Part shown: positions 7,279 to 14,764 of the stretch, piece by piece
How positions within the stretch are numbered: the first letter of the stretch is position 1
Layout of the letters: each line of letters opens with the position of its first letter
DNA from: Bradyrhizobium iriomotense
Lineage (GTDB): Bacteria > Pseudomonadota > Alphaproteobacteria > Rhizobiales > Xanthobacteraceae
Direction: 5' to 3'
Length of the DNA: 64,000 bases
NCBI RefSeq assembly: GCF_030160715.1
Contig: NZ_BSOW01000020.1
Location: 104,822 to 168,821, forward strand
The notes under the pieces: model-generated
What the model saw: only the letters and a program-made list of their open reading frames with translations
Database searches by the model: none
What the model was told of the DNA's origin: nothing
Translations under genes and position numbers: made by a program

Positions 7279-8337
7279 ATGTCGAGCCGTGCGCTCAGCC
7301 TCGCGACGGTGTTGCTTCTGATTGGCCTTGGCGCTCCAGAGGCGGCGTTTGCGCAGGCGACGAACCTCGAGGCCGGCAAGAGCCCGTCCCAGATCTTCGC
7401 CCAGACCTGCAATGCCTGCCACAAGTCGCCTCGTGGGCTGCTCAAGTCGGTGCCGCCGGGCTCGCTGCCGGGCTTTTTGCGCCAGCACTACACCACGAGC
7501 TCCGACATGGCGGGCGTGCTCTCCTCCTACCTCGTCTCCAACGGAGCGACCGACGCGCGCTATCAGGCCAAGGACGGCAAGGACAAGAAGGACGGCGCCA
7601 AGGAGAAGGACAAGGAGAAGGAGGCCAATTCCAGCGCCACGCAACAGCCCGAGCATCCCAGCCGGCGTCAGCGTCAGGACGCGGCGAAGCCTGACGGTGA
7701 AAGCGCTCCGGCGTCCGAGACCGGCCGCGCGGGTTCGAGGCGGATGGCGCGGCCGAGCGAAGAGGGTGCGAAGGACGGTGCCAAGCCCGATGGCCAGGCG
7801 ACCAGTGACCGCAGCCCCGAGGGCCGCAAGTCCAAGCAGCGTCTGAGCAAGCGCGGCAAGCCCGAGCCCGAGGAAGCTCCGAAGGCTGATGCGCCCAAGG
7901 GCGAAACGCCCAAGGAGATGCCTGCCGCAGCCGAGGACAAGAAGAGCGAGCCCAAGAACGATACAAAGAACGACAGCGCCAAGATCGATACCGATACCAA
8001 GCCCGACAGCGCAAAGGATAAGCCGGCGGAGAAGCCGGCCGATAAGCCCGAGAGCGCCAAGGTCGAGCCTTCGACCAGCCAGAGCCCCGCGCTGCGGTCC
8101 GATCCGGTGCCGCAGGTGACGCCGGCTCCGCCGGCCTCTGCGAAACCGGCCGAGGCTGCGCCTGAGCAGAAGCCGGCCGACACCGCGGCGAAGCCCGCCG
8201 ATGCCTCTTCAAACGGCAGCGGCGCCTCTGCACCAGCGGCGGCCAAGCCCCAGGACGCGCCGCCGGCTGCGACCGCGACCGCCCCGCCGGCTCCGGCCGA
8301 GCCGTCCGGCTCGCCGACCCCGCCGATCTCCCGCTAG
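7279..8337 (+). CDS. Secreted protein with one c-type haem motif and a long Lys/Pro/Ala-rich tail
   Basis: 352 residues. A signal peptide (residues 1-25, cleavage near AFAQ) is followed by a short domain with a single haem c attachment motif, Cys44-Asn-Ala-Cys47-His48, and a possible Met ligand in SSDMAGVL near residue 77. From about residue 95 to the end the sequence is low-complexity: KDGKDKKDGAKEKD, then repeated Lys-Pro-Asp-Ser-Ala and Pro-Ala-rich segments. The haem domain is about 60 residues, at the small end for a cytochrome c. The tail may bind the cell wall or membrane surfaces. No partner enzyme is adjacent, and the role is unknown. Confidence 0.7.
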   Translation: MSSRALSLATVLLLIGLGAPEAAFAQATNLEAGKSPSQIFAQTCNACHKSPRGLLKSVPPGSLPGFLRQHYTTSSDMAGVLSSYLVSNGATDARYQAKDGKDKKDGAKEKDKEKEANSSATQQPEHPSRRQRQDAAKPDGESAPASETGRAGSRRMARPSEEGAKDGAKPDGQATSDRSPEGRKSKQRLSKRGKPEPEEAPKADAPKGETPKEMPAAAEDKKSEPKNDTKNDSAKIDTDTKPDSAKDKPAEKPADKPESAKVEPSTSQSPALRSDPVPQVTPAPPASAKPAEAAPEQKPADTAAKPADASSNGSGASAPAAAKPQDAPPAATATAPPAPAEPSGSPTPPISR

Positions 8338-8427
8338 AGAGACGTTCATTTCGTCACTGCACCGGAGGCTGCTCATCGCGGCCTCCGCGTCGTCGCGATG
8401 CTGAGCGAGGACGTCGCGGCCAAAACG

Positions 8428-8455
8428 AAAAGCCCGGCCGCATAGGCGGCCGGGC
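8428..8455 (-). terminator. Rho-independent terminator after rplI
   Basis: A perfect 10-bp stem, GCCCGGCCGC (8432-8441) and GCGGCCGGGC (8446-8455), with a 4-nt loop. On the minus strand it is followed by TTTTCGTTTT. It lies about 25 bp beyond the rplI stop codon, so it should end the ribosomal operon transcript. Confidence 0.8.
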
Positions 8456-8480
8456 CTCCGTTTGGCGCGTGAGCGCGGGC

Positions 8481-9086
8481 TTACTTCTCGGTTTCTTCCA
8501 CAGCCGGAGCCGGCTGCACGTCGTCGTGCTGGGCTTCCGGATCGAAGAACTCGCCGGCGGCGGCGATCGCCTCGGCGGCGGCGTCGCGGTCCTCGTTGCG
8601 GGTCGAGATGTCCTCGCCGCGGTTGATGCGCTCGGCTTCTTCCTGGCTGCGCGCAACCGTCACGGTGACCTCGATCTCGACCTCCGGGTGGACGGCGATC
8701 GTGATGGTGTGCTTGCCGATGGTCTTGATCGGCGCGTCGAGCTGCACCTGCGGACGGGCGAGCGAAACGCCATCGGCCTCGAACGCCATGACGACGTCGC
8801 GCACGGTGACCGACCCGAACAGCTGGCCGGCCTCCGAAGCCTGACGGATCACGACGATGTTTCTGCCCGCGATCTTCTCGGCGACCTTGGACGCCTCGCC
8901 CTTGGCCTGGAGGTTGCGCACCTCGAGCTCGGCCTTCATGCCGTCATACTTGGCGCGGTTGTCGGCGGTGGCGCGCAGCGCCTTGCCGCGCTTGAGCAGG
9001 AAATTGCGGGCATAGCCGTCGCGAACCTTCACGACTTCGCCCATCTGGCCGAGCTTGGCGACGCGTTCCAGCAAAATGACTTCCAT
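8481..9086 (-). CDS. rplI: 50S ribosomal protein L9
   Basis: A 201-residue protein starting MEVILLERVAKLGQMGEVV, with the L9 N-terminal motif (VKVRDGYARNFLLKRGKA, residues 20-37), the long connecting helix and the C-terminal rRNA-binding domain. The ATG at 9086 is preceded by AAAGGAGAACG. L9 is normally about 150 residues. The extra C-terminal 50 residues are acidic (EEAERINRGEDISTRNEDRD and an Ala/Glu tail), as often seen in Rhizobiales. Last gene of the rpsF-rpsR-DUF2232-rplI cluster, with a terminator just downstream. Confidence 0.97.
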   Translation of the reverse strand: MEVILLERVAKLGQMGEVVKVRDGYARNFLLKRGKALRATADNRAKYDGMKAELEVRNLQAKGEASKVAEKIAGRNIVVIRQASEAGQLFGSVTVRDVVMAFEADGVSLARPQVQLDAPIKTIGKHTITIAVHPEVEIEVTVTVARSQEEAERINRGEDISTRNEDRDAAAEAIAAAGEFFDPEAQHDDVQPAPAVEETEK

Positions 9087-9132
9087 AATCGTTCTCCTTT
9101 TGAAGTGCTGTGAGTTGGGATTTGAGTTGGAC

Positions 9133-10107
9133 TTAAGGGGTTGGCAGTGGCGGTGGCCGGTTGCGCAGGAAGCGCTCGCGGAAACCGAAGACGGCATCGG
9201 CAAGCCCCAGCGCGATCATCGCGATCACGGGCCATCCGAGCACGACGACGACGGCGTAGGTCGAGCCGAGCCAGAACGCGCGGCTCTTCAGCGCAAGCGT
9301 CAGCGTATGCAGCACGGCGAAGCCGGTCACCGCATAGGCCATCATCAGTGCCGCCGTGATGATCTGCGCGGCGATCGCCATCAGCCCGCCGGCGAAGCAG
9401 AAGGCGATGGCGATACACAGCACCGCGAGCGTCACCGACGGCAGCTCGGCGGTCATCAGCGCGGGCCAGGGACGGCGTAGCCGTCCCGACGTCGCCGTCA
9501 CCTTGGCCGAGAGCCAGAGGTTGAGGGTGAGCGTCATCATCGAAACGATGGTGGCGACGGCCGGTGCGACGGTCACCAGCGCATCGATGAATTGGTCGGC
9601 ATCGCCGGAGACCTGCGGATCGGCCGAGCGGAGGATGCGCATCAAGCCGCGGCGCAGCGAGGTCGTGATGCCTTCGGCGTCGCTGCCGAGCGTGAGCAGC
9701 GCCGCGATCGTGATCAGCGCGGCAAAGCCGGCGATCCAGAGCAGGATTCGCCCGACCGGAAACCATTCGATCTCGGGTTCGGCCGGCAACTCTGTGCCCG
9801 CGGTGATCACGGCGGGCGTAGTATGGCGGCCGAGCAGCACGAGATGGCCGAGCCACCAGGCCGGCAGCGCGACCGTGACGGCGAAGGCGAGGCAGTAGGG
9901 CAGGCCGAAAATGGCGCCGAGGCCGATCGCAGCGGCGATGCCGCCGAGGCTCGCATGTAGCGGCCCCCAGCCGATCGCGGCGACCATCAGCGGCAGGGGC
10001 GAGAGGTAGAACAGGACGAGCGAGATCAGCGCGCGCGAGACGATCGAGGCGAACATCAGCGCCGACGCAGCGCCGGCGATCAGGGCAATGAGTGCAAGTG
10101 CCATCAT
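9133..10107 (-). CDS. DUF2232 family multi-pass membrane protein
   Basis: About 324 residues with eight or so hydrophobic segments spread over the whole length, beginning directly with MMALALIALIAGAASALMFA. It fits the DUF2232 (YybS-like) membrane proteins encoded between rpsR and rplI in many alphaproteobacteria. Biochemical role unknown. I chose the start at 10107 because AAGGGAGCGGGACAGCTG lies just upstream and the protein then begins at its first helix; an in-frame start at 10152 would add 15 polar residues. Confidence 0.85.
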   Translation of the reverse strand: MMALALIALIAGAASALMFASIVSRALISLVLFYLSPLPLMVAAIGWGPLHASLGGIAAAIGLGAIFGLPYCLAFAVTVALPAWWLGHLVLLGRHTTPAVITAGTELPAEPEIEWFPVGRILLWIAGFAALITIAALLTLGSDAEGITTSLRRGLMRILRSADPQVSGDADQFIDALVTVAPAVATIVSMMTLTLNLWLSAKVTATSGRLRRPWPALMTAELPSVTLAVLCIAIAFCFAGGLMAIAAQIITAALMMAYAVTGFAVLHTLTLALKSRAFWLGSTYAVVVVLGWPVIAMIALGLADAVFGFRERFLRNRPPPLPTP

Positions 10108-10185
10108 CAGCTGTCCCGCTCCCTTCGAGCGGTTAGAGGCGTTTCGCCCCAACCATCGGCAACCGGACGACCCGGAAGCCTTATG

Positions 10186-10226
10186 AGAAGAAAAAGAAGC
10201 GACCGGCGGCGTGTCGCCGCCAGTCG
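10186..10226 (-). terminator. Hairpin with U-rich tail between rpsR and the DUF2232 gene
   Basis: A GC-rich stem (10200-10211 with 10215-10226, 3-nt loop) is followed on the minus strand by CTTCTTTTTCTTCTC. The hairpin is 10 bp beyond the rpsR stop codon. It would reduce or end transcription after rpsF-rpsR, giving more ribosomal protein mRNA than DUF2232/rplI mRNA. Confidence 0.65.
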
Positions 10227-10235
10227 AAATTCGTC

Positions 10236-10475
10236 TTAGCGGATCACGTAGGGCAAGAGGCCGAGGAACCGCGCGCGCTTGATGGCGCGGGCGAGCTCAC
10301 GCTGCTTCTTGGCGGACACGGCGGTGATGCGGCTCGGCACGATCTTGCCGCGCTCGGAGACGTAACGCATCAACAGCTTGGAGTCCTTGTAGTCGATCTT
10401 CGGCGCATTGGTGCCCGTGAACGGGCAGCTCTTGCGGCGACGGAAAAACGGACGGCGTGCACCAGCTTCAGCCAT
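10236..10475 (-). CDS. rpsR: 30S ribosomal protein S18
   Basis: A 79-residue basic protein with the S18 signature: RRKSCPFTG near the N-terminus, then IDYKDSKLLMRYVSERGKI, and the C-terminal ARAIKRARFLGLLPYV. It binds the central domain of 16S rRNA as a heterodimer with S6. It starts 5 bp after the rpsF stop codon. A hairpin terminator follows the stop codon. Confidence 0.97.
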   Translation of the reverse strand: MAEAGARRPFFRRRKSCPFTGTNAPKIDYKDSKLLMRYVSERGKIVPSRITAVSAKKQRELARAIKRARFLGLLPYVIR

Positions 10476-10480
10476 TGATC

Positions 10481-10981
10481 TTACTCCGCATCCGTCGTGG
10501 TGGTTTCAGCTTCGTCGCGCGGGCGACGCGGGCCGCGGTCACCGCGGAAGCCGCCTTCGCGGTCGCCACCACGGAAACCGCCTTCGCGGTCGCCGCGGAA
10601 GCCGCCTTCACGCTCGCCGCGGAATCCACCGCCGCGGTCATCGCGCTCGCGGTCACGGTCGGCCTTGCGCATCATCGCGGAGGGACCTTCCTCCAGCTCC
10701 TCGACGCGGACGCTGAGATAGCGGATCACGTCTTCGCTGATGCGCTCCTGGCGCTCGATCTCGGCGATCGCCGCGGACGGCGCGTCGATGTTGAGCAGCA
10801 CGAAGTGCGCCTTGCGATTCTTGTTCATGCGGTAGGTGAGGGAGCGCACGCCCCAGTTCTCGGTCTTGGTGACCTTGCCGCCGAGACCCTCGACGATACC
10901 GGTCATCTGGGTCGTCAACTCTTCAACCTGCTGCGGGCTCGCGTCCTGACGCGCGAGAAAGACATGCTCGTAAAGAGGCAT
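10481..10981 (-). CDS. rpsF: 30S ribosomal protein S6 with Gly/Arg-rich C-terminal repeats
   Basis: A 166-residue protein. Residues 1-100 form the S6 fold (MPLYEHVFLARQDAS, then the VEELTTQMTGIVEGLGGKV helix). The C-terminal part from about residue 108 is a repeat of Gly-Gly-Phe-Arg-Gly-Asp/Glu-Arg units ending in an acidic Thr tail. S6 pairs with S18 on the 30S platform. Alphaproteobacterial S6 proteins often have an extended basic tail; the RGG-like regularity here is striking. The true start is at 10981, after GAGGAAAGGACTTCC; the frame is open to 11011. Confidence 0.97.
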   Translation of the reverse strand: MPLYEHVFLARQDASPQQVEELTTQMTGIVEGLGGKVTKTENWGVRSLTYRMNKNRKAHFVLLNIDAPSAAIAEIERQERISEDVIRYLSVRVEELEEGPSAMMRKADRDRERDDRGGGFRGEREGGFRGDREGGFRGGDREGGFRGDRGPRRPRDEAETTTTDAE

Positions 10982-11375
10982 GGAAGTCCTTTCCTCATGT
11001 TGGCGCTTCACCCGGCGTCAAGCCCTTCGAGGCCTTCGGAAAGGACTCGGACTTAAGCTCAGAAGGCGGAAACACGGGACGACGGGCCGACTGGCCCTGC
11101 CACATCAAAATCACCACATCAAAATGAAGGGTGTGAATTTGCTGAGACCGTCCGTTCAGCTCCCGGCCGGGGTCTGCGGATGGCGCGCTTTATACGGATT
11201 TTGGCGGCCTTGGCAAGGTTCGGGGAGCAGGTTTCGGGAATGCGCGCAGACGGAGGGCACATGGCGGGTTCCGGCAGGGGAACACCGGACTCGTACGGAA
11301 TCCCCTGAAGTTACAGAAAGTTGTAGGCTTTTTCTTGCCGGGGCTGAATTTCATCTCGAAACCATTTTTACCGGC

Positions 11376-11402
11376 AAGGGGCCGCTCCTGAGCGGCCCCT
11401 TT
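11376..11402 (+). terminator. Orphan hairpin terminator upstream of the TetR gene
   Basis: An 11-bp stem AAGGGGCCGCT / AGCGGCCCCTT with a 4-nt loop, followed by one further T and then C (TTTC in all). No annotated gene on the plus strand ends before it, and the minus-strand rpsF operon runs away from it. It may close a small RNA or insulate the TetR operon. Confidence 0.5.
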
Positions 11403-11452
11403 CGATTCCAGAGCAATCCAAAGCTGCACGCTCCTCTGCCTTGATTTATTTG

Positions 11453-11469
11453 TTTGTATGTCATACAAA
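11453..11469. promoter_or_regulatory. Palindromic operator upstream of the TetR-desaturase operon
   Basis: TTTGTATGTCATACAAA is a perfect palindrome (8-bp arms, 1-bp centre) ending 19 bp before the TetR start codon. It lies in an AT-rich patch in otherwise GC-rich DNA. Position and symmetry fit autoregulation by the downstream TetR-type repressor; binding is inferred. Confidence 0.7.
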
Positions 11470-11488
11470 TAAATGACGGGAGGAGCCG

Positions 11489-12193
11489 ATGGCCAAATCT
11501 GTCAGAGGTCCGGTGGATGCGCCGGCGGGCGACCCCAAGCATGCTGCCCGGGCCACCCGCTCGGCGGGCCGCAAGATGCGCTCGCTGCTGCTCGATGCGG
11601 CCAGTCCTTTGTTCAAGGAGCAGGGGCTGTCCGGGACATCGATTTCCGACATCGCGACCGCCGCGAACGCATTCCCGAGCCAGATCACTTATTACTTCCG
11701 CACCAAGGAGGCGCTGTTCGTCGAATGCGCCTGCCGCGACCTGCTGTATCTGGCGCGCGCCACCGAGCAGGCGGCGTTGAAGGCGCACACGCCGCAGGCC
11801 TACACGCACGCGCTGACGCAGACGGTGACGGCGACCGATTCGGTGGCCTTCTTCGTCGAAGCGCTGACGCTGACGCGGCGGCGACAGGATCTCGCGCCGC
11901 TGGTCGAGCGCACCATCGAGCGCCTGCATGCCGAGGGTGCGCGCGCCTACGCTGCCCAGGTCGAGCGCCACGGCTGGCGGACGTTGCGCGCGCCCGACGA
12001 GAGCTCGCGCAGGTTCTGGGCGGTGGCGATCGGCGTCATCGTGGAAGGCTACGCGATGGGCCGCTCGGCGGATGAGCTGTGCGCGGAGATGCTGCGCGTG
12101 CTCGGCGAGCAGGCGAAATCGGCGAGCGATACGTCGCGCCTGCGGCTCGTCGACCATCGCGACGCATCAACACCATCGGACGGGGAGAGCTAG
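11489..12193 (+). CDS. TetR/AcrR family transcriptional regulator
   Basis: 234 residues. The N-terminal DNA-binding domain is typical of TetR: ...LLLDAASPLFKEQGLSGTSI, then the helix-turn-helix IATAANAFPSQITYYFRTKEALF near residues 53-77. The C-terminal ligand domain is not closely recognisable. A perfect palindrome lies just upstream, and the desaturase gene starts 3 bp downstream, so this is probably an autoregulated repressor controlling the desaturase in response to a lipid-like ligand. The start at 11489 follows GGGAGGAGCCG. Confidence 0.9.
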   Translation: MAKSVRGPVDAPAGDPKHAARATRSAGRKMRSLLLDAASPLFKEQGLSGTSISDIATAANAFPSQITYYFRTKEALFVECACRDLLYLARATEQAALKAHTPQAYTHALTQTVTATDSVAFFVEALTLTRRRQDLAPLVERTIERLHAEGARAYAAQVERHGWRTLRAPDESSRRFWAVAIGVIVEGYAMGRSADELCAEMLRVLGEQAKSASDTSRLRLVDHRDASTPSDGES

Positions 12194-12196
12194 GCC

Positions 12197-13222
12197 ATGA
12201 CCGCGCTTCGCATGCGTGCCCGCGATTTCCTGACCGAGGACCAACTCGTCGATGTGCGTGAGCGCGTCACCTGGAAGGGCGCAGCACTGATCGTGCACGC
12301 CTGGGCGCTGATCGCGGCTGCGATCGCGCTGGTGGCGTGGTGGCCCAATCCGCTGACCTATATTCTCGCGGTCGCGATCATCGGCTCACGCCAGCTGGGC
12401 CTCGCGATCCTCATGCATGACGGCGCGCATGGCTGTCTGTCGCCGGATGAAAAGACCAATCTGGCGCTCAGCCAATGGTTCTGCGCCTATCCGCTGTTTG
12501 CGGAGACGCGCAGCTATCGCCGCTATCATTTGCAGCACCACGCGCGCACCCAGCAGGAGGACGATCCCGATCTCGTGCTGTCGGCGCCGTTCCCGATCAC
12601 CAAGCTGAGCTACCGCCGCAAGTTTATCCGTGATCTCACCGGACAGACCGGCTACCAGCAGCGTAAGGCACAACTGTTCAGTGCGCTCGGCCCGAAGGAT
12701 TGGCCGTGGTCGCAGCGCGCCGCGCATTTCTGGGAGCAGCTCGGGCCGCAATGCCTCACGAATGCGCTTCTGTTTGCGGTGCTCGCGGCCGCCGGCGTGT
12801 GGTGGGCCTATCCGTTGCTATGGCTGGTGCCGCTCCTGACCTGGATGATGGTGATCACCCGCATCCGCAACATCGCGGAGCATGCCGTCGTGCCCGACAG
12901 CAGCGATCCCTTGCGCAACACCCGCACCACGCATGCCAATTTTCTCGAGCGGCTGTTCATCGCGCCCTACTACGTGAACTACCACCTCGAGCATCATCTG
13001 CTCTTCTATGTGCCCTGCTACAATTTGCCGAAGGTACATCGCCTGCTCTGCGAAAGCCGGCATGCCGGCCGCATGGAGGTGCAGCCGAGCTATCTTGCCG
13101 TGCTGCGGCTCGCCACCGCCAAGCCTGATCAAGAGGATCGCCCCGGGCAGCTCGTGAACAGCGCGCGGCGCGCGAGGGCCGGGGTCAAAGTCGACGCCAA
13201 CCAACAGGCTGGCGGTTTCTAG
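12197..13222 (+). CDS. Membrane fatty acid desaturase family protein
   Basis: 341 residues with the three histidine boxes of integral-membrane di-iron desaturases: HDGAH (residues 74-78), HLQHH (111-115) and HLEHH (263-267), plus an extra His in NIAEHA near 229. Hydrophobic segments lie at about 31-70 and 190-222. It should introduce a double bond (or hydroxyl group) into acyl lipids or a carotenoid-type substrate; substrate and position cannot be told from sequence. It forms a two-gene operon with the preceding TetR regulator (3-bp gap). Confidence 0.88.
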   Translation: MTALRMRARDFLTEDQLVDVRERVTWKGAALIVHAWALIAAAIALVAWWPNPLTYILAVAIIGSRQLGLAILMHDGAHGCLSPDEKTNLALSQWFCAYPLFAETRSYRRYHLQHHARTQQEDDPDLVLSAPFPITKLSYRRKFIRDLTGQTGYQQRKAQLFSALGPKDWPWSQRAAHFWEQLGPQCLTNALLFAVLAAAGVWWAYPLLWLVPLLTWMMVITRIRNIAEHAVVPDSSDPLRNTRTTHANFLERLFIAPYYVNYHLEHHLLFYVPCYNLPKVHRLLCESRHAGRMEVQPSYLAVLRLATAKPDQEDRPGQLVNSARRARAGVKVDANQQAGGF

Positions 13223-14466
13223 CAGGCGAGCGCCGGAGCTCGCGCCGCAGGGACGAGCGGCACCACTTCGGTGATCTCTTCGATGCCGGACGCGTGAATC
13301 ACGAAGCCGCCCTTGCCGCGGCGCTTGGCCTCGTACATCGCACGGTCGGCCGCGCTCAGCAGTTCATCGGCGGTCACGCCGTCGCGTGGCGCCGATGCGA
13401 GACCGATGCTGGCTCCGACGCGGGCGGCTGGTGCGAACTCGAACGGCTCCGAGACGCGCGAGATGATCCGCTGCGCGACGAGAGCTGCTTCGCCGTCGGT
13501 GATGTGGGGCAGCAGCACGACGAATTCGTCGCCCCCGAGGCGGCACACGAAATCGACGTCGCGCACGCTGGCACGCAGGCGCTTGGCCACTGCGACGAGG
13601 ACAGCATCGCCGGCAGCATGCCCGAACCTGTCGTTGACGCCCTTGAAGCCGTCGAGATCGACACAGAACACGGTGAGCTTCGAGGCTTGTGACGTTGCCT
13701 CCGGCCACGGGCCGTCGAGCAGCTCGGCGAAGAGCTTCAAATTGAAGGCGCGGTTGGGCAGACCGGTGAGCAGGTCGTGATGGGCCATCAGGCGATTGTT
13801 GCGCTCGGAGTGATGGAGCTCGAGCAGGATCTTGTGATTTTCCAGCAGCAGGAAGATCATTCCTGCGGTGTAGACCGGCGTCTGCACGCCGATGACGAAC
13901 AGAAACGGGATTGGCGACAGGATCGTGGCGAGCGCGAAGGGCAGCGTCAGGATGCAAATCATCAGAATTCCGTAACGCGGGGTCCCGGCGTTGCGTGAGG
14001 CAATTCCACCGACCAAGTTTGCAAGCCCGATGCCTGCCATCAGGATCAGCAGCCACATGCCCGAAGCGACACATTGATAACAGCCGGCGGAAATCAGGAC
14101 GGTGGCCGTCAGTCCGGCCCAGATAGGTGTGCCGTTCGCAGAGGACGGGTCCGAACTCGCCCGCGTGACGGCCTTCATCATCAGATAGAGCCGTGTGGAG
14201 CCGAGGACGACTTCCGCTGCCACCCAGGCATAGGCCCATATCGCGCCGGTCAGCGCAGCGGAGAGCGATGCGATCAAGAGGGACGCCAGCACGGCCACGA
14301 CGAGCGTCCTGGTCTTGTTCGTTCTCTGCTGAAGCAACTCGCTGTGGATGTCGTCGGGCTGCCGGCTAGGACTGCTGAGCAACCAGGCGACAAAGCCTTG
14401 CCAGGGCCGATGCGGTTGCGCGGCGGCGGGCAAAGCCGTCGAAATCTGGGGGACCTGAGGTGCCAT
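13219..14466 (-). CDS. Membrane-bound diguanylate cyclase (GGDEF)
   Basis: 415 residues. Roughly five to six membrane helices lie between residues 53 and 210, followed by a GGDEF domain from about 225. The active-site motif is GGDEF (311-315), and the inhibitory site RxxD is intact as RDVD (302-305), five residues upstream as required. It should therefore make cyclic di-GMP and be feedback-inhibited. No EAL domain is present. The last codons overlap the 3' end of the convergent desaturase gene by 4 bp. Confidence 0.93.
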   Translation of the reverse strand: MAPQVPQISTALPAAAQPHRPWQGFVAWLLSSPSRQPDDIHSELLQQRTNKTRTLVVAVLASLLIASLSAALTGAIWAYAWVAAEVVLGSTRLYLMMKAVTRASSDPSSANGTPIWAGLTATVLISAGCYQCVASGMWLLILMAGIGLANLVGGIASRNAGTPRYGILMICILTLPFALATILSPIPFLFVIGVQTPVYTAGMIFLLLENHKILLELHHSERNNRLMAHHDLLTGLPNRAFNLKLFAELLDGPWPEATSQASKLTVFCVDLDGFKGVNDRFGHAAGDAVLVAVAKRLRASVRDVDFVCRLGGDEFVVLLPHITDGEAALVAQRIISRVSEPFEFAPAARVGASIGLASAPRDGVTADELLSAADRAMYEAKRRGKGGFVIHASGIEEITEVVPLVPAARAPALAC

Positions 14467-14641
14467 GGCGGCAACCTAGGCCGGCGGTATTGAGGGCCGC
14501 TTAAACGCGGTGGCGAAGTTCCGGACAGCGTAAACGTTTTGCCAGCGTCGGGCCTGCAGCCGGCGCGGGCGAGGCTTGGTCGGCTGGGCCTCCAGGGTGC
14601 GGTGTCCCCAACTGGCTGCCGGCCAAACGGCCCCTCGCGAC

Positions 14642-14670
14642 TTGACATTGCGGCCCCGGTCAGTGTCTAC
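14642..14670 (+). promoter_or_regulatory. fabD: Possible sigma-70 promoter for fabD
   Basis: TTGACA at 14642-14647 is a perfect -35 box, followed after 17 bp by GTCTAC, a weak -10. It lies about 95 bp upstream of the fabD start codon in a 298-bp gap that has no other recognised feature. Confidence 0.35.
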
Positions 14671-14764
14671 GGCCCCCTTTGGAGCATGATCGGGAACAAC
14701 GGCCCGCGCCCGGCGTAGATTGGCCGCCCGATCCTGACGAGGCTCAGCAAGCCAGGGAGCGCCG

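Larger units (their letters stand above)
10982..11488. other. Intergenic region between rpsF and the TetR gene
   Basis: About 500 bp with no supported protein gene. It holds the rpsF leader on the minus strand, including a 14-bp tandem repeat (CCACATCAAAATCA at 11100 and CCACATCAAAATGA at 11114). It also holds a strong plus-strand hairpin at 11376-11402 and the TetR palindrome at 11453-11469. The rpsF leader may carry an S6:S18-binding autoregulatory structure, but I could not establish it by eye. Confidence 0.5.

Noticed and set aside
10980..11444. Plus-strand open frame of 154 codons upstream of the TetR gene
   Set aside because: It starts inside the rpsF coding start on the opposite strand, contains the orphan terminator and has no protein-like composition.
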